In this document: positions 14,328 to 26,900 of the stretch, one piece after another
Layout: the number at the start of each line of letters is the position of its first letter
How positions within the stretch are numbered: position 1 is the first letter of the stretch
NCBI GenBank assembly: GCA_946803715.1
Contig: CAMPET010000130.1
Location: 117,516-181,515 of the forward strand
Source of the DNA: Beroe ovata
Lineage: Eukaryota; Ctenophora; Nuda; Beroida; Beroidae
Direction: 5' to 3'
DNA: 64,000 nucleotides
Program-made: the position numbers and the translations under genes
The notes under the pieces: model-generated
The model's input: only the letters and a program-made list of their open reading frames with translations
Databases searched by the model: none
What the model was told of the DNA's origin: nothing

Positions 14328-15840
14328 GAGACTCCAGCGGACGAAGTAAGACAACAGTTTCCATGTCTTCAAATACATAACGTTAGTTCGAACCAGTAAT
14401 GATATTGATAATGATGCCGACGTATATTTACAAACACGGGATATTCAACTTATACATCACCACTGCATTTCACTGTATCAGGAGAAAGATAATTTATAAC
14501 TCAAAATAACGTATGGCTATCCCCACTCATAACCAGACATTTTGATTTTAAATTCAATGATAATCATCCCTCTGGCAAATTTTGAAAGTTGAAATTTCGA
14601 TATTTTCATGATAAGGCCAAGTCCATTTGGTATAAAAAGTACGTTAAAAATATTATATATCTACGCCGCAATCAACATTGAAAGAATAACAAAATACACA
14701 AGTTTACTTTGTATATCCTTACTTATATGCTGGGACCATGAACTAAACAATTTTCCAAAGAGATAGGTACTTAACTAGAACTATACTTAACTAGAACTAT
14801 ACTTTTTAGAACTGTAGCATAAGCAACTGGTTGACGATGAAAAATATGACCTTTTTTGAAAATATCTCCTGCATTTGATCATTCGTTCGATCATTCGGTC
14901 ATATCTTCCACGAGGATTATTCAAAGACATTTAAATGCTGGAAAGAAGCTGGAAAATAAGAAAGCAAGTATCATTTGGAGTCGCACAGCAATATAATAAA
15001 CCCAATCTATACATTCGCTACCGATACTTAACTCAATTGTAACTTACTAATTCGTTAATATGTTAAATTTAAATTCAATAAACGAGAGGTTGATTCCAGG
15101 AGACGTCAAATCCAATAGATAACCCGTGTTATGAAGACTGCCGCGATTTCAAATTCAAGGAACCATAAACCGACACAGTATCTTTTGAATGTTGAATTTG
15201 CTGACCGATAAGAATTTCACCATGTCCTTGTCTTGAATTTAACCGAAAACCACACCCCGCTTCTTTCGAGCACGATAACTACTTTAACAGGAACAGCAGT
15301 CTGTGATCAAAAATCCTACAATGAGTCTCTCAGAATGAAGCGTGATATTATAGCAGGGGAATCTCACGCGTTATCTTTGACAGTGACCCGCGTGATTTAG
15401 GACATTGTCACGCGTATGATTATTGACTTATTCGAGTTATTTTACTTGATCATGCATTCTCTCACGCGATGTCTTCTGAGTCTGAGAATGATATGTTTAT
15501 ATCTGAGACGAATTGGAGAGACTGCAGGGATGGATTATAGGGACATCAAATCTGCCGTTGCTGGGACAAGAGGAACTGCTAAATAATGCTAGAGAGACGG
15601 AGTCGAGGATTAAAGGACAGAACTTTATCCCGGAACTATGAATATGATTGCGGTTTTCAGTCCAGATAATATTATGAAGTAGCTCGTTGAAGAAGAGGGA
15701 GAAAGAATTCGCGAGAGCCCCGTCTCCCACAGAGAAGACGCCACTCTGCAGGCAATCTGACCTAGTTTCTTGCGTATTACAAAAGTGACGGATAAAAACG
15801 ATTCTCGTCTGATCATGATGGCGCGGCGCGCGCGTTCTCC

Positions 15841-17872
15841 TTAGAAAGTGATGATGTTGTATGCGTAGAGAGACGCACAGACCACATAGATAAACCAGAG
15901 AGAGACGCAGGCAGCAGCTGTTATATATTTCAGTTTCACGTCACCTCCCAGCTCAGCCTGAATAACGATTATATTACAGTGGAGGATTTCATACAATAGT
16001 GTTTGGTTATAACCACTTATAGAGGTAATGGATTTGGATCCAGATGACATTGAAAGTCGTACAACATAGGTACTGTCCGAGTTAAGGCTTACCTTGCCGG
16101 CGTTTGTGCTATATCTTCTCCACGTTAGAAGTAGCAGTGTTATGATGGCTGCTATGGAATAAAGTGCGATGGCAAACGGCATCGACTTGTCTGTGATAAT
16201 GAACTTACTGCGCTTGTCCTGAGAAATGTGGGGGTTATGGGATAAGAGAATGTGATGAAACATCGTATATCTATTTGTATAGCTCGTGTCTCGAATAAAA
16301 CTGATCGTATGAAGTTGTCAGACTACATGTCGCACTGACCAGTGGCTCATAGGATAGCGTCTTGTAAATGGTGGCTATGATCCATGGCACGCCAAGGCCG
16401 AGGAACACATTGACAGAGTTGCTGCCCGTGATGTTACCGATGGCGGCGTCCGCTGTATCCTCGTTGATCGCCGCCACTTTGCTGGCAAATGTGTCCGGCA
16501 ATGAAGTGCCGAGAGCCACTGGGAGCGAATTGAGGGTTACCCCAAGGGCATGTTGAGTGTGCGTGAAGATGTGGGACTGGATTGTGCGTGATGATGTGTA
16601 ACACGGAAGCGTGTGAATGAGAGTGATTTGTGGCGGCAGCGTGGCGACTCCATCACCGTGGAAGTGAAAATGAGGGGAGTCAGTGGATGAGACAGTGTTG
16701 AGATGGTTCTCACTACGCTGAACTAACCGAAGGTAATGGCAGTTACAGAGTCTTTGATACCCAGCAGGAGACCCAGAACAGTGGCCATGTCACCAATAAT
16801 GGCAGTCACTATGGCAATTACCCCTAGGGCAACACTGAAACATAGCCACCCGCCGGCTATGTGGGCAGGAGGCACGCATGCGAATAGCACCTGAGTGAGA
16901 TTCAATGGCTCATTTAACCATTTAGTTTCATTTACGTACATTGCTACAATACATGATCAAATCTAATCAATAGAGAAGGGCAAACCTTCCAGCCAAACGT
17001 AAGGAAGTGAAGGACAAAGTCCATAGTCTCGGCTTCTTCCAATTCTCCGCCATTAACGCTGAGCGCCTCGGTGAATTGTTGTTTCCAGCTCTCCTTACCG
17101 ATAACCAACTTGTCGAGATTGACGCTGGTCAGGTTAGCAACTCGTGTGATGAGAGTCTGATAATCTGAAATGGTAATTCTTTGGAACTTCGTTATCAAAA
17201 TTTGTCATTCCAATCCTATCCAAAATCAATCGTGACGCGCACTACATATCATGAAATTTTCAATCGGCGATCGCGCGTTCCATCTAATTTATGAAACTGA
17301 AAGTCGAAATTAAAATATTGGCAAATTGAGACCCCCGCAGATTGGCAGACATACTGCCAACAGCATTATGGCAAAGTATTCCACGAATTGAAAATTCCAG
17401 GGATTAAGATCAAGATCAAAGTAGCATGGAACTGATATTGTCTGCAGCTGTGATCATCCTTCAAACATCAATCCATTGTGGATTGTATTCTATCAGAATG
17501 TTATAATTCCCCATGCCACATCTAAGCATGCTTCGTCCGTAAACATATTCTTGAATATTGCATGTTGTGTGACGTAGGTTAGAAGATAATTAGCCTAATA
17601 TTGGTTGGTCAAAGGCAGATGCTGGGTCACAGTAATAGCCAACAAAAGCGGGTATTTATGGACATAATTTGACCAATTTACATTCACACTATTGACCTGC
17701 TGTAATAAGGCTGCCCTACTTTTTACCGACGAGAGGGAAAAATGAGTATAAAATAGCAAAGAAAATTGCCCAACGGTAAAGCGCTGGAACAAAGGAAATG
17801 GAAAGTGGGGGTTTCCGGAGAAGAAGAAGAAGCGTCACACACCGATCCACACACACACACACACACACGGAN

Positions 17873-17911
<39 letters not shown>

Positions 17912-20900
17912 ACATTGAAACACACATACACATGCACACACAGAGTTCAAACACACACACGCAGTACACACACACAGTACACACAGTACACATACACACA
18001 CTTACCATCGTCATTGAGAATAGTAACAATGGTACACTTTGATTTGCCGAGCGTAGCCCCGGCTGTGGGATCGGAAAGCATCACTTCAAATATCTTATCT
18101 TCGTTGAAGACATCATCATCCATCAATGGTATGTGGATCGTTTTCGTTATCTCGCCGTGAGCGAACTCCACTTCTTCATCTTGGGCCTGCAGTAGAAGTG
18201 AATTTATCAGAGCACATTCACAGATACAGACACAAACACACACGCAAACACAGACACATTCACGCACACACACCCACTCCAGTATCAACTGCCTCATGAC
18301 TTTCCCATCGCGGTACCCATGCTCTCCAATACAACTGAAATCCCATGGGATCTTTCCTTACGCAGAATCACAGTCCGATGAAAATAAACTTCACCACTTC
18401 CTTATCCTACACTTCCTCATTCGCTTGGTTGCTTGCGCAGGGTTGCTTGCGCAGGGCTGCTTGCGCAGGGCTGTTTTGAGAGCGAATGTTGCTTGAGCAA
18501 GTCACTATCCTACAGATACCAACGTATGACTGTATGATACAGAGTAAATCTCATAATTCACGACTGTAAGAACCAACACCAGTACCATTAACACCGAAAT
18601 ATTTCCCCACACATCTTGAAATTGGTCTATCCTAAGTTACAGTCTGTATTCACCCCACCTACGCTAGCGTAACGTTACTTCTAGTGTCTGGTAACACTGA
18701 ATATTCTCTGTTCGTGTCTCTAATACCACTTACAGGAGGCATTTCAGTGAGTGCGGTGCATGTTGCTTGCAATTTCACACCAACCTCACGACAACAGCTG
18801 CTATATCACGAAATATCCCCCTTACATGATTTTACATAACATAATAAAACTAGGGTCACATATTTTATATCGCGTAGTGTGATATACGCAACATAATAGC
18901 AGATCTCTATTATACAGGTTCGTGCATAACACTCAGCATGGGCAATTTCAATCACCATCAAACTTCAGGTATTAGAGAGGTTGTGTGTGTGTGTGTGTGT
19001 GTGTGNGTTTGACTCTCTCTCCCTCTCCTTCGTGCTTGTGTGTGTGTGTGTGTGTGTGTGTGGGCGTGCGCGCGTATGTGTATTCCTGTGTGCGCCTTCA
19101 AACACAGTTGCAGGATTTTCTAGGTTTCTAGATACAGTGTTCAGTTACATGAGTGATGAGCGTGATAGTATTGGGAGCATTATCAGCTGTTGTCTTGGTA
19201 ACCCAATACTCAAATACATCATTTTAGGAACTATGGGTATCAGCTGATATGCTATAACAGTCCAAGGACAGCTTCAGAATCTTCATTCCCCAAGCGCAAG
19301 AAACTCCAACAAACAACTTTACATTGGGCTCCATATAATCTATCAACATAAGAATCTCAGCTCAAACTCTCACTCCCTAGCTTCCCACTTCCACTGCCCC
19401 CTCAAATGACCTACCTCGTAATCTTTTCCTGCAGTAGCAGTGATGTCCTTCGTCTTGTATCGTACAGTAATCCGACCATCGCACCCATCGTTACGCTCTA
19501 TAACGAGCTCTGCCACACCAGCGCTCTCCTTGTACAGATAACTCGGCTTCTGGAATTGCAGTATACCCGGCTCTGAGATTAAAGTGAGGATCAGTGAGGA
19601 AGATTGGGGGTTAGTTAGGGGGAGTGAGGGGAGTGGTGAGTGGGTTAAATCAGCCTTTCTCCTCATCGATTTGTGAATTTGCAGCTGTAGCACGAGCTGT
19701 GTATGTAAACTTTAGGTCGAGCGCTCACTTAATATCACTGCGCTAACTTATCACTACTCCCCGTGCGTTCGTCATGACGTCACCATGACAACAATAACAA
19801 CACGCTGACTAAACAATGAACCCGTAACATGAACATTACGTAGGTAGATGGGGAGGTGTGAAAATGCACATCCGATGTTATAGCATGCAGGAGATGCATG
19901 TTGCTCACATCTATACACAAAACACAAGACGTAACTCTCATGTAACTTTTTCACGAGAAAGATTCAAATCACACACATATAAGCATATACACACGGAATT
20001 ACGGAAAGCCTTGCAGAGGTCAATTTTCTGGCAAATAAGGGTGTGAAACAAACAAATAATTGATATGCCAGAACATTGTTTGACATCTGTCTAACAAACT
20101 AACCGTCATCATTGATGATTGACACTTGTGTAACACAAATCTTGTCCATTTCCGTGCCCCGGGACGGGTTGAAAAGTCGGACGAAAAACGTTTCCGTTTC
20201 CTCCCACACATCATCATCGATAATCTCAATCTCGATGCTCTTCACGTATTCACCCTCTTCGAACTCGATAACTCCGGATTTCGAGACATAGTCTTCACCG
20301 GCGGTGGCGGTTCCGTCAGATGTCTCGTAACTGAGGAAGAGAAGATGGGATATTTGGACGACGAGAGAGCAGGGAAGGACGGGGGAAGAATTTGGGACGA
20401 CGGGACAAAATGAGGGGTGGGGGAGTAAAATCGGTGAGGAAGGGGGATTTGGGGATATGCGTTGGTTCTTGAGAAATGGATCACGTGCTAGCTTCGGCAC
20501 TGGTGACTATTTTCATGAGTGATAATGATATGTCAACGCATGCTGTCACACACTTCCACTAGATTAATACCTAGCTTCCTGTGTGGTATCAATGGTCGTA
20601 TAGCAGGTGTATTTTCGTGAGTGAACAGTCAGTGAACACGCACACATGTTTATTATATGTGTCATAACACTGTCTTCTAATGACAGTTATCTCCTACTAC
20701 TAGTGGACGTGATGGACATATATCATAGAGCAAATGAGATATATACGAGAGTCACTGACTCACGTAGATTCATGCACAGAGGGCGAGAGAGAGGGTACAA
20801 ATTGAAGATATAATGATCAAGTGAATTCAGGGCTTAATAAGATGAAATATTTCCTTGTGTTTTACAAACTTGACGGTTGTCTTGCACTTGAGATTACCGG

Positions 20901-23900
20901 TCCTGACAACACCCAGTTTGATCGTTCCCTCGTTTTCCATACACGAATACGCAGCGGCAGAGAATTCTACTTTTGATACTGGAGAAGACGAGAGATGACT
21001 CAATAACACTCATGTTTTTGTGTAGAAAGATTCTTAGTTTACATTTTGGTCAAGGGAGCAATCTCATAATATAGTCCGTACATTTGTAAGGGTGTAACAA
21101 ATTGCGAGGAGTCAATTAACATACGATTAACGCACTTAATATGGCTAATTACCTGTCATATCGGCATTCTTATCCGATCGTCCTCCTTCATCGCCCCCAG
21201 CATCTTCTTCCTGATGAGAGATGACTCATGAGTGATGAGTAGTAACACGACCAAATACACACACACAAACATACACACACATACTCACACACATACTCAC
21301 ACACTCACAAACATACACACACACCTACACACACAAAGTACTATTCATTACAGGGTGATCGTTCATAATGAGTATTTACCGCCTCATTATGCACAAATAA
21401 TTGAGCTGATAATAACTGTCCTTTACCTGTGACCGCCATAATGTGTGTGTGTATGTGCTTGTACCTACACTCTCTCCCACAAATACATTGATTCGGTTTA
21501 AGAAATAGATCATGATTTAGAAGATTCGTAAAACAACGGTTTTCACGCACACACGAACAGATACGGATCATCGGAGACGGATATTGATTGTTATAGTTCA
21601 CAATGATTCGAGATTGTTAGAATCATGGAAAACTCCAAAACCAGGGTACATCCTTACATCCTTTGGTGTCATAACGACCCGCATTGGCATGAGCATGGCA
21701 TCCTTCACCTTCAAACGGGGGAGAGGGTTACTACCTACTACAATTGGAGAGGCCACATTACATTACATGGTCACATTGAGATTGTGGAGTCTCAACATAA
21801 CGTGACAGAGATAGGGAGATAGTAGGGTTTTCCATTCAGTATGTATATGAAAACTCGGCAGACTCTTTATCTCAAGAGTACATCATCCGATCGCAACTAA
21901 CACACTTTCACGTTCAAATCCCTGTGAAATCTCCCCGGAATCCGCCTAAACCTACCTTTGGTTTGTTGTAGAACGGCACTTTGCTCCCGCCCTTGTTCGC
22001 TCGACCGGCGATAACCCGGTACCATGCACGGGAGTGGTGTGTTCGCCGTAACATTTCAGCGGTGGCGATGTCCGCCGCCTCCTTCGGGTCTTTCAGCTGC
22101 TTCTTACCCATCTGAGAGAGGGGGTGTTAGAGAGATGTTGAAGTGGTGAGAGCACATGACGTCAATTTGACGTGTGCTGGGGAATTATTGGTAAAATTGT
22201 GGAGGCTGGGAGGTGGTAAGATATGTATATTTCTCATTTATGAACAAGCTGAAAATATGAACATTGAAATGTCAGCAATTGCTGTGATTGATGCTAAATG
22301 CTCTTGTATACAACAACTCTAGCGCATGACGTGTAACATGTATACATGGGCATTGGGCATCATAACGAGGCGGCAAAATAAGTGACTGGTCAATGGTCAT
22401 ACTACTTTGGGTGAAATGTCATCGTCAAACAATGTGCATGCAAGTGGATGACTTGAAGTTAATTTAACAAGACGTGGGTCACTAGAATCATCACAATTTG
22501 ATGCTCTTGGCTTTCTCGCCCTGGGGCCCAGAGCNGCAATTGCTGTGATTGATGCTAAATGCTCTTGTTTACAACAACTCTGGCGCATGACGTGTAACAT
22601 GTATACATGGGCATCGGGCATCACAACGAGGCGGCATAATAAGTGACTGGTCAATGGTCATATTACTTTGGGTGAAATGTCATCGTCAAACAATGTGCAT
22701 GCAAGTGGATGACTTGAAGTTACGTGGGTCACTAGAATTATCATCATAATATGATGCTCTTGGCTTTCTCGCCCTGGGGCCCAGAGCTTATGTAGTCAGA
22801 GTGACGTTTTTCGCACATGAACATTCCTCCGCCTTGGCCCGACAAGTGATGCATTTCATTCCTCATAAAATGTGGAGCATACAACGTTAATATGCCATGC
22901 TGATGTTTGTGAGTACTTGACTTTTCAATTTGAGAGTGTTGAGAGAAGGAATAAACACTTCTCAATCATGTCTCAATTCTCGGCACACCGCATTAACTTA
23001 ATACTGTGATAGGTATTGCTTTGTTGACCCTATCATAGCGGGGCTTGACAATCTTGTTGACACTAATCCTTGTTGTCAGTGACGTCAATGTTGTAACATG
23101 TATGAGCAACAAAATATGATATCGAAATGCAGGTTCATTACACAAAACACAGCATACACGCGCTTATGATGAAATGACGAATATACCTAACGAAAATATG
23201 ATAATGATATCATGGGGGAATAATAATATGAAATGCATGCGGCTCAAACTCAGACTCTCACCACAAACTCATGACTTTCAGTCCGGTGGTTATTCTGAAA
23301 TGTCGATTACAGGTAATATAACGTCAATTAGCGATCAATTAACGTTGGGTCAACGCCAACTAAAATAACGTTGATAAGCGCAAAATGTGCTTTACCATAT
23401 AGCACAAATTGCTTTGGGTCAGATTAAGATAAAAAGACAGACACATAGCGAGAAGTATTCTTTCAGGAAAATGATTCGGCCTGATATTGCAAGATTTGTT
23501 ATCGCTTACCACAGATTTAGCAGTTTGAAAGAAGCGAAATTGTGATAATTACCGACTGGAATTGTAATAATTACCTCAATGATGTGTCTCACGTCTTCTT
23601 CACTTCCACTCTTCTGCTTAGCAAACATATCTGAAATAAAGCCGTGTCAGTGGTGTCAAGAGAAGTGAAGTGGTGTCAAAGTTGAGCTATGTCAGAGTGA
23701 AGTGGTGTCAAGGATAAGTGGCGTCGAGACTCGAGGATGAAAGTGGTGTCAGCCTGATTAACGGGATCGATCATTGATTGTATAAGAGTAATCATACATT
23801 GACAACATGGACATAAGGATATTGAAGAATTATTTATGAAATGTCATGTCGAAACGAGCGTCAGCGAAACATCCTTGATTGGTTGATAATTATAATCAAT

Positions 23901-26900
23901 CCCTCCATCGAAGGGTGTCCTCATAATACTGACACTCTTCCAGCACGTAGAAAAGATACACACATAATGTCGAGACACAGATCATAGAGATCAGTAATTG
24001 TCATCCACACCAAAACAGTTAGAATATCTTAAATTTGGAAATGCTTTTCGCGTCTGATTTCTAAATGTTTCTAAAGTGTTTTGTTCATATCGCATTACTC
24101 TGATTGGAGTCGGAATGGTGGAATATTGTTCAATCATTAGACAAACAAAAAAGGTTCATCTTTTTATGAAGGAGCATAGAGTTTGTCAAGGGGAAGGTTT
24201 GTGTGTGTATGTGGTGGTGCAAAGTGATGGAATACACTGATTTCGCCATATTCTAACACCTACCTGTTGATACTATTGTAAGCGGACCCTATTATAGCCA
24301 GGGCGTATGTTGACTGTGGTGTTGAGCGAATAGCATGTACTCCATACATACACACGCACAGACATAAGTGGCATAAGTATACAGTATACAGTGTACAGTA
24401 TACACTATACACACAATGTATATTGTATAGTGTGAACGAGTGTTTGATCTAATGTAGTAGTTCAAAGTGTGTACTACTAGCGATGTTTTTCACACACACA
24501 CACACAATACGGAGCAGATGTGTGACAGTGGAATACGTGATCAGAAGAAGGTTGCATTCTAGGAATCATGTCACAACGCACAAATTGAATCATCGAGATT
24601 ACATATTATTAAAATTGACCATTGATTGATAATTAGATAGTGTTGAATCCGAACCACAACAATCACGTTTACCACACCCTCATCACTGTATGGTATTAAC
24701 AATCGTAGTGTGCCACCAAACACACACACACTCACACACACAAAAACACACACAATACCCTGCATCTCAATAGCATTGGGATCGTCACCGGGTGTCGAAC
24801 TGTACACAGACACCTGGTTTGAAATGCGAGACAACTTGGACATCGTCCTCTCACGACTCGCGAGAACAGCCTCAGTCAGGTCAATCTCTGCAGTTGTGAT
24901 GAGATGGTGAGGGGCAGGAGACCCAAGCTGGGGTTGTGAGGTGGCTTAAAGCCCCTCAGCGAAGCGAGTTACGGCCAAAATTCGATCGGGAATCGATTCA
25001 GCGTCCAAAAATACATAGAAATCGATGGTATTTGCATGAAAATGGGTCAAAAAATTTTCGTTGAATTTCTGATCTACATATCGCTGAAAAGTGAAGAGAG
25101 TGACTCCACACTTTTGTACTTCGATTTCGAAGGTCTTTAATCATGACTGAAACAGCGCTGAGGACACCGATTTTTCACCAAATCATCTCTCCTACTCTCA
25201 TACTACAAGTATCAATCCTTTTAACGATCATGTACAGCTCATACTTGCGTCAGGACCACGCCCAAATCACGATTTCAAACTCGTGGGAAGCAACACCTGC
25301 AAAATCACGAAAATCAATGGGACACATTAAGGCCAAAAATGGCCAACAACATTTTCTCAGGAGACATACTGGGAACAAGTGTTCCTAGCTTACTTTTTGA
25401 CGTAAAATCCGAATCTGTTGCTATTCTCGGGCTAACTCATTGAGAAATTGGTGAAAATTACAATTTCTTATCATATGCGAGGGTCGAAGTCATATTGTAG
25501 ACAGCAGCTCAGGGGAGCGAGATACGGCCAAAATTCGATCGGGAATCGATTCAGCGTCCAAAAATACATAGAAATCGATGGTATTTGCATGAAAATGGGA
25601 CAAAAAATTTTCGTCGAATTTCTGATCTACATATTGCTAAAAAGCGTAGTGAGTGACTCCACACTTTTGTACTTCGATTTCGAAGGTCTTTAATCAAGAC
25701 TGAAACGGCGCTAAGGACACCGATTTTTCACCAAATCATCTCTCCTACTCTCATACTACAAGTATCAATCCTTTTAACGATCCTGTACAGTTCATACTCG
25801 TTGTGGGACCACGCCCAAATCACGATTTCAAACACGTGGGAAGCAACACCTGCAAAATCACGAAAATCAGTGGGACACACTGAGGCCAAAAAATGGCCAA
25901 CAACATTTTCTCAGGAGACATACTGGGAACAAGTGTTCCTAGCTTACTTTTTGACGTAGAATCCGAATCTGGTGCTATTTTCGGGCTAGCTCATTGAAAA
26001 ATTGGTGAAAATTCCAATTTCTTATCATATGCGAGGGTCGAAGTCATATTGCAGACAGCAGCTCTGGGGAGCGAGATACGGCCAAAATTCGATCGGGAAT
26101 CGATTCAGCGTCCAAATATACATAGAAATCGATGGTATTTGCGTGAAAATATGACAAAAAATTTTCGTCGAAATCCTGATAGTATAAAGTGTATTAGTGT
26201 ATAGTAGTGTATACTTCAATAGTAGTGTATAGTATTGTATACTTGTATAGTAGCAAGTGGATTGATCTCACACTTCTTTACGTTGCTTTTGGAGGGTCTT
26301 ATAAGACATAGCCGGCAATTACGACTATCATTTTCTGTCCAATCATCTCTCCTACCATCACCCTTTTTATGATCACTATAAATTCATACTCGTTGTGAAG
26401 CCATACCCAAATATTGACCTCAATTTTCATGGCCAATTCTCCGAAAGTAGGAATATAACAAATGCCCAATTCATGCAAAACTTTGCCGACAACCCCATTC
26501 ATTTACCGAGGAATTATTTCTCGGAAAACAGTTCAACACGTGTCCCTTCAACACAGTGAACACACTGGAACGGAATAGTTACCCGACAACGACTGTTAAT
26601 TCTGAAGCTACTCTGAACGGGTTGCAGCTGTTGTTTTAACACACAAATATATATACCAGGCATGGAGCTTATGATAATACTATAGCAGTTGTTGTGGAGA
26701 TTGTTGAAAGGACGGAGAATATTTGCTGGATTCAGCATGGAGGAATGGAACATGTTTAAAAAATTGCCGTTGGAACATCGGAGCGTGTTTGTATCTAGAA
26801 TCGGGAATTGGTATCAGCGTGTTCATGGGGAGTGGATATATTATGTGAAAGAGCAGCAAATGTGAAACAGCGTATTTAATGGAAGACAGAGTAAAGGATT

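Larger units (their letters stand above)
13569..15840. other. Convergent intergenic region between VCP and the exchanger gene
   Basis: Holds the VCP 3' UTR with AATAAA at 13842. It also contains a 42-bp perfect palindrome (14155-14196) and a weak tRNA-like segment (14258-14327). The remainder is AT-rich without a recognisable gene, and the open frames here have no family resemblance. Confidence 0.6.

Noticed and set aside
17798-18160. Open frames of Thr-His or Cys-Val repeats (also at 30295-30750, 32383-32675, 37187-37450, 39199-39588 and 43019-43441)
   Set aside because: They are translations of CA/TG microsatellites without any conserved flank.
24955-26540. CRISPR-like or other regularly spaced array
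   Set aside because: The units are contiguous 554-bp tandem copies with no short repeat/spacer pattern, and the context is an animal intron.
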